Source: Isoetes taiwanensis (lineage: Eukaryota > Streptophyta > Lycopodiopsida > Isoetales > Isoetaceae). From it: DNA of 64,000 nt. Below are positions 1 to 11,137 of this stretch, in pieces. The notes beneath the pieces were generated by a model. The model did no database searches. It was not told where the DNA came from and worked only from the letters and a program-made list of their open reading frames with translations. The number at the start of each line of letters is the position of its first letter. Position 1 is the stretch's first letter. The stretch lies in NCBI GenBank assembly GCA_021234155.1, contig JAJEKV010000103.1, forward strand, positions 2,914,001 through 2,978,000, given 5' to 3'. Both the position numbers and the translations under genes were made by a program.

Positions 1-330
1 CCATCAGCGTTTCCAGCGCATCATGCTCTCGATTTTTCATGATTTCATGAAGGAAAATCCCTTCTTGCAAATTTTTCAAGATGACTTCTCGCCCTCTGAC
101 GTTCCATGGCTGACCATTTGGATAAAGTGGAACTTCGTCTTCCAAAAAATGTGATGAGTCAGGCATTAGTCTCAATCGAGAAATGCACCTTTTGTGTCAC
201 CTACGGTGTTACGTTAGGCCATGTTGTCGAAAAAGCGGGTATCACCACGAGATCTGCCAAAATCGATTTGTGTGCTCAAGGCTCAAGCACCGGCCAATAT
301 CAAGGAGACCACGATCTTTCACGGGTAAGG
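1..330 (+). pseudogene. Ty3/gypsy reverse transcriptase, C-terminal part
   Basis: The first 100 bases read FQRIM..IF..F and then LQIFQDDFS, which corresponds to the YxDD-containing strand of Ty3/gypsy RT (usually FxDDI/FLDD). Around 175-235 the frame reads EKCTFCVTYGVTLGHVVEKAGI, which matches the conserved K-C-x-F ... LGH-xV-x-x-xGI block just after the palm. At least two frame changes separate these pieces, and the upstream finger region is off the window. This is a fragment with no expected activity. Confidence 0.8.
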
Positions 331-490
331 TCAATTATTACTCCACCTTCATACGGACTAGCGACCATTGCGGATCCCATTCATAAACTCACGGGTGAGC
401 GAATCCACGGGCTTGGAATTCCCAGGCCGGATCTTTGCTTTTCAACGGTGAAGCTTACGCTTACTCGGGCACCGGTTCTTGTTCCTCCTC

Positions 491-838
491 AATGGGACAA
501 GCCCTTTCACGTTCATGTAGATGTCGGCGTTTGCTATTGGAGCTGTTCTTTCTCAAGAATATGATCGCGCTGCGACAAACCAAATCGCTTCGCCCGGTAG
601 AAAACTCAATTCGCTGGCGCAACTATTCGCCCGCGGGCGTGAAGCTTTGGGTCTCATTTTACGTGTCCAACGCTTCCGTCATTACCTTTTGGGCGGTCAA
701 ATCAAGTTCTTTGTGGACCACCAAGCACTCCTCTATTTGATCAACAAGTCCCGCCCACGGGCGCATTGCTCGTTGGGTCCTTCTTCTCAAGAATTTGCTC
801 CTTTTGAAATCGTTCATAAAAGGCCAAATCTCATGTAA
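491..838 (+). pseudogene. Ty3/gypsy RNase H domain, degenerate
   Basis: Two overlapping frames give the RNase H module. FHVHVDVG carries the first catalytic Asp, AIGAVLSQ follows, then the REALGLI segment with the catalytic Glu. RFRHYLLGGQIKFFVDHQAL, carrying the next Asp, and LLYLINK come last. This is the standard Ty3/gypsy RNase H spacing. A frame change near 520 joins the first part to the longer frame that runs to 838. The end (EFAPFEIVHKRP) corresponds to the link between RNase H and the integrase zinc finger. Confidence 0.85.
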
Positions 839-1129
839 TAGATCGGATTATCTTTCCGCATCCACCACGGATGATCCCTCAACCGGAGTCTCGAGGCGCC
901 TTTCACGATGCTTTCGGCTCTTTTTAGTCCGCGGCAACACCACATTGGTTCCATGATTTCCAGCGGTACCTCCTCACGGGTGCTCTTCCACCCGGAAGGC
1001 GAGGCGCTCTCTCTCACCAGCGACAATCCGTCGCCATCAATTTCTCAGGAGAGGTCCGTGACTACACCATGGTTGCGGGACATCTCTACAAAAAAGGGTA
1101 AAGACACCATCCTTCATTTGTGTTCTACC

Positions 1130-1888
1130 TCATGAAGTTCAGATATTGTTCGAGAAGCTCATCAAGGGCTAGGTGGTGGTCATTTTCATGGTGACACCAC
1201 GACGCCAAAATCCTTCTAGCTGGGTATTATTGGCCCACGCTCTTCAAAGATGCTCCGCATACGCAAGATGCGTGTGGCCGCGCCCGTAGGTGGGGGGCCT
1301 ACGGCGTGGCGGCTCTTCCCTTGCCAGCCGTTCGCCACGCCACTTCCCTTCGGCAAATGGGGAATGGACTTTGTGGGACCTATAGATCCTCTCGCGCGGC
1401 ACACGCGAGTGCAGGTTACGTCGGGTTCTCACCGACCACGCTACCAAATGGGCGGAAGCTTGTGCACTTCGGACAACCTTTGCGGCAAGCACGGCTAGGG
1501 TCCTCTATCAACAAATTATCCGCGATAGGGGCTGCCCCGCGGGCTGGTGGGTGGCAAGTGGTGTCCATTTCATCAATCATACTATCAAGGAGCTGTGGCC
1601 GGATTATCTCGATACATCATCACAAGAGCACACCTTACTATCCTCAAGGTAATGGTTTCAAGAGAAAGCACCAACAAAACTCGGTCACCATTCTCAAGAA
1701 AATTTGTGGCAGCTTCCATACGCATTGGCGAGACAAAACTTCCCTCTTGTTCTTTGGGCCTACAATACTTGTTTCAAGATTGCTACCGGTCACCTCCTTT
1801 TAAATTGGTTTATGAAATTGAGGGGAAGCTCTCATGCCGTTTGAATACATCCTTCCAACACTCCGTTTTCAAGCGGCTCTGCTCATAA
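1130..1888 (+). pseudogene. Ty3/gypsy integrase, zinc-binding and core domains, degenerate
   Basis: The zinc-binding part is seen as a His/Cys-containing stretch with GHF and the GYYWPTLFKD motif around 1165-1265. The catalytic core follows: PFGKWGMDFVGPI at about 1345-1385 (first Asp of the D,D35E triad) and then a stretch resembling the ATKWAEA..T..FL region. STPYYPQGNG at 1630-1660 is the usual block ahead of the catalytic Glu. Several frameshifts are present. The order and motif identity make the call secure, but no intact enzyme is encoded. Confidence 0.82.
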
Positions 1889-2029
1889 TCCCTGGCGCAC
1901 TCAAAGAAAGAGTCTATCAATTTAGAACGGTTGGATGAACTTGAAGGGATGCTTATATTAGGTGTTCTTCATGGACAAGTTGCAAAAATCTTTACATGAC
2001 AAGCGTCACGAAGACAAAAACATTTAAAG

Positions 2030-2235
2030 AAGGCGATTTGGTTCTTCTTTATGATTCGGTACAAAAATTTTCGGGTAAACTCAAGTTTTAGTTGGCTTGG
2101 CCCTTATCAAATTGTTCAAGTGGTTAGACCCGGCGTTTTTCCAAGCGAGTTAGATGGCACTCCATTACCTACCTTGGTTAATGGTTTTCGTCTCAAAACA
2201 TTTCATCACCTGGCGAAAATCAACAAGCGGTCTGA
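2030..2235 (+). pseudogene. Ty3/gypsy integrase C-terminal tail
   Basis: One frame reads SWLGPYQIVQVVRPGVF and then ELDGTPLPTLVNGFRLKTFH. It matches the small C-terminal beta-barrel of plant Ty3/gypsy integrases, where W-x-GPY-x-I and N-x-x-RLK are conserved. It lies in the expected place, about 150 bp past the core. Immediately after it, HHLAKINK ends the recognisable pol product. No chromodomain is visible. Confidence 0.7.
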
Positions 2236-2240
2236 GTTCA

Positions 2241-4012
2241 AGAAGCAAACACCACAGAAAGTGACTAGAAAGGCGGCATATTATATTATAGTGGAGATTT
2301 TTACAAAATGTGGTAGGCGACCCGGCTATTTCATATGGGCTATGGGCCCTATATACAAAAGCGGGGCTCGAGCCCTATCTACTACGTCCTAAGAAGAAAA
2401 ACCCTCTACTCGGGTTTGGGCGAGAGGTGATGCGAGGAGGTGGTAGAGGTTCTGCTTTCGGGATCCCGAAGGTGCGAGAACCACCTCCATCCCGTTGGTC
2501 TTGGTCGGGATGTTGACCATCCCGGCACACCGGCCGTCCATTCTCGCGCCCACGATTGTGGCGGCGCCCGAAGGTCGGACAATTCATCTTGCGGGTAATC
2601 CACTCGGCGGTTCGTGGGCATAGTGCGGTCCTCGTTCAAACCCCCCGGCGGCCATCTTTGGCGCCATCGGATACGCCGTTACTCGGTTAGTCGTCTTATA
2701 TAGCCAAGCGAGGAACTCCTTGTCGGCGTGGACCAATCACACAAATCGCCAGCGTGTTTTGCAATGCAAAATTTGTTTCTAAAATGAGAATCTTTTCTCC
2801 GTAGCATATCTAGCCATGGTACCTTCGACACATTCCTTTTAATGATATCCCACCGAGTTACCCGGCATTGAATGCCATTTCTTCTTTTCACGCGCCGTCG
2901 GACATTAATGTGTGTCCTTTGCTCTCTGTCAACTCTCAACTCTCTGCTTCTCTTTGGGATCGTTGGTGTCAAGCTCTTGATCCGTCTTGTCGATCAATCG
3001 GGGGACCGGCTCGGCAACCGCCCACGGGCATGGTTCCTTCTCCCTATGCTTCCAGGCGTACCTCCCGCCCGGGTTCTGACTTCGATTGGCGCCTCCCTTT
3101 TTGGACCAAGGTCATGGATGGTCATGCTTGGGATGGACTCCACCTCGGATCTCGGCGGATCTCGGTGGGATCCGCGTTTTGTTAAAGCTCACATTGGGAA
3201 GAAGGTGCCACTCACGGATACCACCACGAATTGGATCTATATTGCTAATGATCGTGGTTGGTGCTTGGCCCGTGGATGCGCTTCATGGTCTTGACACCTT
3301 CTTTGCGAGAATGCCACCACCTCACGATCCTTGATCCATCTTCAAAAGCGAGGTTTTGTCTTTGCTCTCAAATGCATTTTGCTAAGCTCCTTAAATGGCG
3401 GCGTCCATTTTTTCTTTCCAATCCGAATGCGGTTGTCGATTGCCTTTGGCCTCAGAGACTGTCTCCTCATGGAATGTCGGTACATTTCTTGAGGGCGCCC
3501 ATCTTTGCCTTTGAAGACATGGTGCGATCTACGCTTTCTTATTGATCTGCGAGATCACGCCCTTGGCCAAAAAAACACTCCTCCTGCTCTTCAAACACGC
3601 CCGGGGATCTCATTAGCGATTACCATAATGGTGCCCGTCCTCCTCGGTGAGGATCACTTTCGAAGCAGAGATGGCTTCAGCCCTCAGAAACCCTTCCTCC
3701 CTTTTCTTCACTCGAGTGTCGTTTGGTGGGGAGTGTTAGTCTGTGCCTCCAGTGCAGGACTATTCATGCATCTCTGACAGACGAGGTCAAGCTCAAGGAT
3801 CCTCGGTCGACCCCGGATTGACCATCAAAGGCTCAGAAGACCAGCGGCGGACCACGCACTTGATCAAAACTGCGTCCGAGTCAACAAAGCGCCCGCTTCA
3901 GACAAGTGATGATGATCCCGCTTGAGTGTCGGCGTCGGCGTGATTCTAGGCATTTAAAGAGGCACCGCCAACATTCCCCAAATCGGGCCTCCTTCGAGGA
4001 GTCGACCGCAGA
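2241..4012. other. Unassigned sequence between gypsy pol and LTR fragment
   Basis: About 1.8 kb with only short, conflicting frames on both strands. A plus-strand frame at 2872-3294 (140 codons) is the longest, and I recognise no domain in it. The position, between a gypsy integrase and an LTR fragment on the same strand, suggests the 3' non-coding or extra-ORF part of the same retrotransposon. That is inference only. Confidence 0.4.
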
Positions 4013-4312
4013 ATCGGTCGAGTGTCTATATTGGGCCCAAAGGCCATTGTACTATATATATGAGTAGAGCTAGCATATGATGGCTAGATGAGTTTTGAGT
4101 CTTGTCTCCTTTCAGTTTTTCTCTCTATTGCGAGAGCTCATGTATGTTCATCATTGATATCAAGGAAGCTTATCGTTTTCCTCTCATTTGTTCTGTTTTC
4201 TTCTTCTTCTTCTCTTCTTGCAAATCCGTGACATAGTCCCGGGACTCTCTGTTAGATCCACGGGTCCTCCACGGAGGGTTGTCTTCCGGGGAGTTCGAAC
4301 GGACCCCAAACA
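4013..4312 (+). repeat. LTR fragment with TATA-like core (copy 1)
   Basis: This ~300 bp stretch is nearly identical to the reverse complement of 63687-64000, and its 3' part recurs at 20871-21108. It contains a TATA-like run at about 4052-4062, then pyrimidine-rich sequence with TTCTTCTTC repeats. A conserved stretch around GTGACATAGTCCC and an ACCCCAAACAC end complete it. TATA followed ~100 bp later by a pyrimidine-rich leader is what an LTR U3-R boundary looks like. Homology to the 63.7 kb copy stops at about 4312, where CACTA-side sequence begins, so the LTR is truncated here. Confidence 0.65.
4052..4062 (+). promoter_or_regulatory. TATA-like box of the LTR fragment
   Basis: The run ACTATATATAT is kept in the inverted copy near 63952-63964 but is missing from the copy at 20871, which starts downstream of it. 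Conservation between the two longer LTR copies and its place upstream of the pyrimidine-rich leader support a Pol II core promoter of the retrotransposon. Confidence 0.45.
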
Positions 4313-4459
4313 CACGCGCCAATTTGCTGGATGTGATGCGACTAATCAAGCTATGTTCAAGTGTTTTGAGGTATGCGATTTTTAGGTTGTTACACAAAAC
4401 TTGCTTTCGGATTTTAGGTTGCTTTCGAGCGGCATAGGTATACATAAATTTCATAGCAG

Positions 4460-4765
4460 GCAAATGTCACGACAAATGTCACGACTAATGTCACGACAAA
4501 TGTCGGGGCGTCGCATGCGGCGTCATGTGACGTCTGAGAACCTAAGACTGCGTCGATGCGTGCTTGCCACGTGTCTTTTGCCGGTCGCATGTGACTGGAT
4601 TTTGGCCAGATTGACTATCGTCGCATGCGGCGTGGTCTACACGACGTATGACTGCGTGCATGCGTACTTGCCGGTGTGCTTGCCAAGTCGTAGGTGACCT
4701 GGCATGTGGCCAGATTGACACTCACGTCGCCGGCGGCGTCGCGTCGCATCGCGGCGTTTCTGATT
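4460..4765. repeat. CACTA sub-terminal repeat cluster, CGTC/GACG-rich
   Basis: Four tandem copies of an ATGTCACGACAA-like 12-mer sit at 4463-4504, followed by many CGTC, GACG and CGCATGCGGCG motifs in both orientations. The matching region of copy 2 is 21255-21545. A similar but longer CGTC-rich stretch occurs at 41650-42180. Such dense short direct and inverted repeats are typical of transposase-binding sub-terminal regions. Calling them binding sites is inference. Confidence 0.5.
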
Positions 4766-5064
4766 TCTATATAAACAACTTTTTTTCGGCCTTCATTGTT
4801 ATTTTCTTTCGCTCCTCTTCCGACCCTAAGCGCCTTTGGTGTTCTTCTTTTTAACCATATCTTATACTTGTTCTGCCCTACATGGATCGCCATGGTCATC
4901 GGCATGATCGGCCTTTGGAGATGGCGGAGGCAGTTGATGTTGTCTTACCACCGGGGATTTGGATATCTTGTCACATGTAAATTCGCGATTCTTGTATTTA
5001 GTAGCCTAGACATATATAAACTAGGAGAGGGCGTTAATGCTGCGGTAGTAAAAAGCGGGTGTTT

Positions 5065-5350
5065 TTGGTCAAGGTGCGGGTCGCCTCCACCTTGAGTGGT
5101 GGAGGGATCGGGGTGTGCGGGGCCCAAACTCACCTTCATACCTTACTAAGTACAATGTAGATTACAAAATTGAGGTGTCGGCGTAGTCAAGGTCATATGT
5201 GGAGCTTCACCTTGAGTGGAGGGACTCTATGTATATCGGGGGCTGGCGTCTCCAAAAGATCTTTATTGAAATTGAAACTTATATAAGGGTGCATTACTCG
5301 GGGAAAGGGCATGGTTGGCTTCACCTTGAGTGGAAGGGACTACGATGTCG
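5065..5350 (+). repeat. Three-copy CACCTTGAGTGG repeat
   Basis: The motif CACCTTGAGTGG occurs at about 5088, 5209 and 5319, each followed by a GGGAC/GGGATC stretch. Spacing is about 110-120 bp. The same motif recurs in copy 2 (from about 21870) and, as CCACCTAGAGTGG/CCACCTTGCGTGG, four times at 35900-36290. This ties the block starting at 34.7 kb to the same transposon family. Confidence 0.55.
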
Positions 5351-5734
5351 AGGCCCAATTAGGGTCCATTTAGGATTTAGGGGTTTAGGGTTTATACTAC
5401 CATATATTGTATATCCACGGTAGTTCAAACTATTTATGATTATATAGTACTTACCTTTGTGTATTGGCGAGGAGGGACAAAATAGTTTTCGCGATTGTAA
5501 AAGATGTATGGGGCTGAAGAGGCGACTTAGAAGCGGTTGTTGAAGACCATCGATAAGATTTGGTACATTTGAACAACCCACGGATCGATGCTCGTCATGG
5601 ATATCGAGGTTGGTATACAATTATTATTTGTTTTTTTTTTTTTTTAAGAGTATCTCTCTCGGTTCAAGTATATATTCAAGATGTTTATGATATCTAAATA
5701 TGTAGGTAGATGATCTTTGATGTCTCCTCCAAAC

Positions 5735-6523
5735 TAGATGTGGATTTTTGGTTTAATGTTGTCCATAGAGGCATATGGCGAAGCAATAACCCGATTCATC
5801 AATAATGTGGATGGGTGCGGCTCAGCGGTGAGTGTTCCCCTGGCGGTGAAAAGAACACGAAGGGCTACAATCATGAGAACATTGCATGTGTAAGCACATT
5901 TCCCAAGAGCGGCTTGGCCTCGCCTCGGCGTGAAATTCTGAAAAATTGCAAAGATTAGTCCAGGCCCTTTGTTAGGCACCGCCAAGACATTTGGCTTGTG
6001 GCGATGGGCTACCTATCCTATGGATCAAGAATTTGCTTATTGGGGAAGAAGATACATCATTATCTTGCCGCGCATTTGTCAATTTGGATTCGCCTTATCT
6101 CCTCGACTTAGCGTATAGAAGTGGGGCGAGATACCCACATTCCATTAATGCCATATCACGGGTCAGAATGCGATTGGAAAACTTGGCAAACTTTGACTAA
6201 ATATGCTTGGCGTATGAGGATTTATGGAATGAATTCAATCTTTTGCGTCGATAGCTGTGGGGGCATGTGATGAGGAGTTGAAGTTTATTGATGGTCGGCG
6301 GGGGTTCATGGCAATATTGCGGGGTTCATCAACAGTTCTATTGACAGCCGTGGCGATACAATTGTGAATTTTTAGAGTGTCAAGGAGGGAGGAAGATTTT
6401 TTTACAAGATCTGTAAAAGCGGATATATCATGGTGTGTGCTATTAAAAGCATAAACATTGGAGATGAGTTATTTATCAACTATCGCTATGATAGACCTCT
6501 CCCATTTGAGATGGAACAATAGT
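5735..6523 (+). pseudogene. SET-domain-like protein gene inside the CACTA-like element, copy 1
   Basis: SET domains are lysine methyltransferases using S-adenosylmethionine. The last ~50 codons (about 6405-6523) are intact in one frame and read SGYIMVCAIKSINIGDELFINY, then RYDRPLPFEMEQ and a stop. GDELFINY matches the conserved GEEL-x-x-DY block at the end of SET domains. About 60 codons upstream a frame reads HGNIAGFINSS, at the place of the usual NHS/INxS cofactor-binding block. The upstream part (5740-6230) is broken here by frameshifts. The same ORF is present in copy 2, where more of it can be read. It precedes the transposase on the same strand, so it appears to be carried by the element. 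No pre-SET cysteines were recognised. Confidence is moderate because the pieces are in different frames. Confidence 0.5.
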
Positions 6524-6899
6524 ATTGTTGTACTAAAAAAAAGGAATAAAGAGGTTTTTTTTTTTTTTTAATATGTTTTTGTCATTAGGTGAGTCTATAC
6601 AAATGGTTGTATGTATTTTATACTTATTACATTATTTGACATGATGGTTATCGTTACTCTCGTTTAATGAACTCATTTAGAAGGCGGTCTCCATCCCGAT
6701 CCATTAGTTCTAAGATTACGGGCAAAAGGAAACCTATCGTAAAATTGAATTTCAAGCGAGGCGCACCAATATGAAGATATTGCGTACGATCAATATGAAG
6801 AAGGATGAAACTATTGGCGAACACGAAGCGAAGTCTTTCGTGGCGAGCGATGCTTCGATATGTTGCCGCGCTCTTCAAGAATTACGATATTGATTTAGA

Positions 6900-9330
6900 T
6901 GATGTCGAGGATGGGGTGGAGAGGATATGGTAGAAGATGTTGGATACCCGCCGAGGATTGGTCGTCTCGGCGATGACCCTATTGTTATCGGGCGGCTTGA
7001 TTATTTCTGCGTCTCGAACCTCGTTTGTCGGCGTGCACGCTAATTCTCAATCTCCAAACCAAGTTCAAAGTGGAGCAATGCAAGTGTCTACGCTCTATTG
7101 AGGTGACATACTTATCAAGTCTTTCTATCTTACCACCATCTCCATCTTTTTATCTTACCACTCTTAGATCATGAGGTTATTGCGAGAAGATCCTTCGGAA
7201 AAGAACAATATGCCCCAAGCGGATCTCAAGTTAAGAAAATGATTCAAGCGACAGAGCCTTGGTTATAAAGTCATACATGCATGTCCAAATGATTGTATGA
7301 TCTTCTATCCCCTACCTTAGAGCATGAGAAGTCCACTCATTGTCTGGTATGTAATGAGCGAGATCTGGGGAATGACCTAAAGGGAAAAGCGGTACCTCGA
7401 AGGTTATTGACACTTTCCAATAATCCCAAGGTATATGCATCACCACTTCTTACAAATAGTTGTAAATTCACTTATTTTCGGTACTTATATGTTGCCTATA
7501 ATTTATTCTATAGGTTAAAAGTTGATGTTAGTTGCAAGACATTGGCTAGCCTAATGGACTTCACGGCTACACATGCATCTAGTGATGATGTGATCGCGGT
7601 CCGGCGACGGTGCGGCTTGGAAGCATGTCGATGCGACATGGCGACTTTGGAAAGAACCACGTAGCGTGCGTTTGGGCACGGCCACCGTGATGGCGTAAAC
7701 CCATATGGTACTGTCATTTGCATGGTCTACATGGCGGTGATGATAGTGAACTACAACATACCCCATGGTTGTTGATGAAGAGTGGGCACATTATGATGAC
7801 TTTATTGATACACGGGAAGAAAAAACCAAGTAATTTAGATGTGTACCTAAGAATAATTGTGGATGAGTTACTCCCTTTGTGGAACCACAATTATTTGGGT
7901 CTCGATGCCCATAAAATGGCGTTTTTAATCTTAGAGGTATACTATTGTGGACTATGCATGACTTTCACGGGTTCTTAGGAGTGTTGCGGGTTTAAGACAT
8001 GGGGCACTTCCCTTGCATGATATGTGGGGAAAAGTTGCGGCACCGTCACTCTAAGCATCTGAAGAAAGTAGTATCACGAGGGTTTTAGGAAGTATTTGCG
8101 GCTCACGCACTTCTTGAAGCGGCGTGCACAATTCGGTGGCTTGTAGACTATCTGAACCACCAAAGCGAAATTACCATACGAGAATGGGGTGGCGTTGGGA
8201 TAAGAAGGAAGAGGGGAAAATCCGCAAGGAAATCCGTGGGGGGCACACACTGCGGTGAGGAGGTCGTAGCCGACCTAGGCGATGAGGATGAGGAATTATC
8301 TGATGGTGGCGAGGAAGCAGCGGAGGAGGAAGTCTTTTCGCCAATATGAAAAGGAAGTGCGTTTTTATAGACTACCATATTGGACCGACCTATTGATTCA
8401 ACACCTTTTAGGGCAGATGCATATCTTCAAGAGCGTGGGGAAACTCTTTATGGAAGCATGTATTTGGTCAAAAGACACAACAAATGCGGGGATGGACCTT
8501 AAGGTAAGTAATACAAAGAAAAGAGGCATGGATCAGGGTGAAGGCCAACCACTTCCTCCGGCAAAATGGGTTATTGCTAGGGCTGACCATCGAGCTATTT
8601 ATGATGATTTAAGGGCCCTTAGAACACCAAGCGGTTACATGCAATCATTGCGAACCGCATTCACAAGTAGTGGGGAGCTTATTTGGTTTAAAGTCCCATG
8701 GCGGCATAAGTTCTTGCATGTAAGCAATTGAAGTCCACATATATATGCACTACTATAAAATGTAACCCATAACTTATATTTGGTGTTTGGATCATGCGGT
8801 TCTTCATGCCCACGACCTTTAGGGGAGTTTTAGACAAAGGGACCATTGGAGGCAATAAGTGCCCTATCAAAGGTCATAAGGTTGTTACCCATGTTGATTT
8901 AGTGGTCCCCGTCTATTTTATTTGTGGCTAAGTTTTTTGTTTTGGACCTCATAGGTGGATGTGTAAAAACTATCTGCAGAAAGGCGAAATTGAAGAGATG
9001 AAAGTGAAAATGGCAGAGGCATGTTGCTTGTTGGAGAAGGAGTTTCCCTCTGAGCTTTCTTGTGATCAAACCCATCTTTTGATACATCTTATTGAGGAAG
9101 TGGCTTCTGCGGGAAGCTATACATGCGGATGGATGTTTTTCTTGGAAAGGTTTATGAAGGTATTGAAGGATATGGTGCGTCAAAGAAACACGTCACGAAG
9201 GTAGTATGGAGAGGGATGGCTTGCTTGCGAAAGAGTCACTTTTCTATATGACGAGAATATATTTCCGCCCGTACATCCGGATGCACCTAAACTTATGGAG
9301 TGATGAAGGGGCGAAGATTGTGGGGGTAGT
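6900..9330 (+). pseudogene. CACTA Tnp2-like transposase, copy 1, frameshifted
   Basis: The conserved Tnp2 (Transposase_21) blocks can be followed through several frames. KVIHACPNDCMIFY is at about 7266-7306, the block just after the N-terminal region. WKEPRSVRLGTAT is at about 7645-7685. A block corresponding to the YNLPPW...LLIPG region reads LLMKSGHIMMTLLIHGKKKP, then SNLDVYLRIIVDELLPLW, at about 7765-7885. A DUF4218-like stretch follows at 8955-9290 with LLEKEFPSELSCDQTHLLIH, LIEEV and FLERFMKVLKDMVRQ. Known Tnp2 proteins cut the element ends as a DDE-type transposase. The number of frame changes (at least eight) rules out a product from this copy as written. Confidence 0.75.
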
Positions 9331-9359
9331 GGCGAGGAAGGCAATGGTATGCGAAGTCA

Positions 9360-10130
9360 TTTCGCTTTGATATGATCATTAAGGTTAATCAATTTCTTCT
9401 TTACAATTACGGCACCAATGGCAAAATGGATTGCTTTCGTTATGAGAGCATAAAGGAAGAAATGGAAGAAGAGGCATGAATGGAGCGACATAATAGAGCG
9501 AGCCCCGTACCACGATGGATATGAACCCTTAGGACAAGATGGAAAGAGAATGGGTACTCTGGGGGCTTTGGCCAGATGCATATCACAAGGGGAGTATATT
9601 ACGGACTACGGAATGGGCATACGCACAAAGGTGTCATGAAAAAGGTAGTTGCAACAAATTATGTTGATGTCGAAATCGAGTATTTTCTTTTGATGTTATT
9701 GTATCTATTGACATTAATGGTGCTTTTGGCGGTATATATCTTACTCCTCGATATGGTGGCATGGGACCCACTATCGTGTGAGTTCTCTTGACATACAGGG
9801 AAGACTTGTGGCTGCGGGTCATGGCATCATTCGATGGAGTTTCAATCAAGTGTTCTTGCGTCGTGTCGTCGGGAAGCCACGGTGATTGAATTAGGGGAGG
9901 TTAAAGACTATAATGGAGGTGGATGTTGGTGGCAATTTTAAGACCTTCATATTCGATGTCGATTGGTTTGACCTTCAATTAAGGGGCGGGGCCTACGGTA
10001 AAGTATATGATAGAACAAGTGGCTTTTTATTTGTCAACTCTAGCAAGATGTACCAGGTAGTGAGGCGCTTGTCCTTCGGACAAGCGTGTGAGCAGTACAC
10101 ACATACACATATCCACTTCAAAATTTAGAC
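9360..10130 (+). pseudogene. CACTA transposase C-terminal DUF4216-like region, copy 1
   Basis: A frame at 9913-10128 reads VDVGGNFKTFIFDVDWFDLQ, then YDRTSGFLFVNSSK. It resembles the DUF4216 module (hydrophobic strand, CDWFD-like core, G-x-x-x-VN) found at the C-terminal end of many CACTA transposase genes. The stretch between 9360 and 9800 also reads protein-like but changes frame. It follows the DUF4218-like part on the same strand, so it belongs to the same decayed gene. Confidence 0.6.
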
Positions 10131-11137
10131 CATCAATATCAATCTCCGTCCGACTTCTTTGACAGATTTTTTTTTTCTTTCTGCGTCGACAAGACCCAAC
10201 ATGGTGGTTTATCATACAAACTACAGGGGCGCCCAATATTCAAGGTGTTGTGCTAGAGGAGTCAATAGCGTCGAAGAGCCCACGGCGGATCAAGGCATTC
10301 AAACTCACGGGAAAAGCGAGCATCAGAGGTTGGACCACCGGCTCTCATGCGGCATCTTACACGAGCAATTCCACGAAATCTGATGTGCCGGGCATTTTAA
10401 TACAAATGTTGGCAATGCTAACAATGGCGACTCTAGTTAGCACCTAGAGGAGGCGATCATTAAATTCTATATGTCAAATATTATGCACATCCTCCGGTGC
10501 AATCCTTACGATAGGCTATGTCTATTGGTCTTGGTGTGCAATAAAACCCATTCAATTCAATTTTTTTTCTCCCCCCCCCCCCCTTTTGGTATACATTATA
10601 TCGGAGGAATAAAGAGCGGGTGGAACATGGGCTCAAAAAGAAGCCACATAGGCTCAAGCATTGCCTCTAGACTAGAACATGCAAAAGAGTCTTCAATGGT
10701 ATCTTAGTTACTTAGATTTTCTCTAACCTTAAACCGATTGCCACCACCAAGTTAACACGATCATTGCTTAATTTGATGCTATCCACTAGCTTTACATTTG
10801 TGGATCCTTTGCTCTATCTTTCAAGCGGATAATAATAATGGTATTTTGTAGGGTGAACAAGTCCAAATACATAGAGTGAAGCATGAGGAGCCTATAGGCG
10901 TTGAGCGTGTAGGCGTTGCATTTCCTTAGGGTCCGAACATGCTACCTAGGTTCAAACAAGCCTCTTAGGCTCAAGCATTGTCTAGGCTCAAACATGCCCG
11001 ATATCAAACATGTACACAACAAAAATAAAAATAGTTAAACCCGTCGCTATAACAAAATCGACGTCAAGACGTGTTAATGGCGACGCTTATCTGACGGACA
11101 CGGCGGCGATTTAAAACTCATTTCTTAGTTGGGTGAA

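Larger units (their letters stand above)
1..2240 (+). mobile_element. Ty3/gypsy LTR retrotransposon, 3' half of pol, degenerate
   Basis: A reverse transcriptase to RNase H to integrase order can be followed across all three plus-strand frames, with no intact reading frame. That order (RT, RNase H, then integrase) is the Ty3/gypsy arrangement, not Ty1/copia. Gag, protease and the N-terminal RT lie outside the window on the left. The frame changes every 50-200 bp, so the copy is non-coding as written. Some breaks may be sequencing errors, since they often sit next to CG dinucleotides. A piece of LTR lies downstream at 4013-4312 and may be the 3' LTR of this element, but about 1.8 kb of unassigned sequence separates them. 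Confidence 0.85.
4440..11110 (+). mobile_element. CACTA/EnSpm-like DNA transposon, copy 1, decayed
   Basis: The block holds a Tnp2-type transposase, then DUF4218-like and DUF4216-like segments, in the order known for plant CACTA elements, all on the plus strand. The left end (4460-4760) is packed with short GACG/CGTC and GTCACGACAAAT repeats, in line with the sub-terminal repeats CACTA transposases bind. The right side carries repeats built on GGCTCAAGCATTG (10640-10670, 10968-10985), with CGTCGCTATAACAAAAT at 11042-11058. Exact termini and target-site duplication could not be fixed. A near-identical copy lies at 21190-27860. Coding frames are broken many times. Confidence 0.72.

Noticed and set aside
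2872-3294. 140-codon plus-strand frame as a retrotransposon accessory gene
   Set aside because: No recognisable motif, and overlapping frames on the same strand are equally long. Kept only as unassigned sequence.
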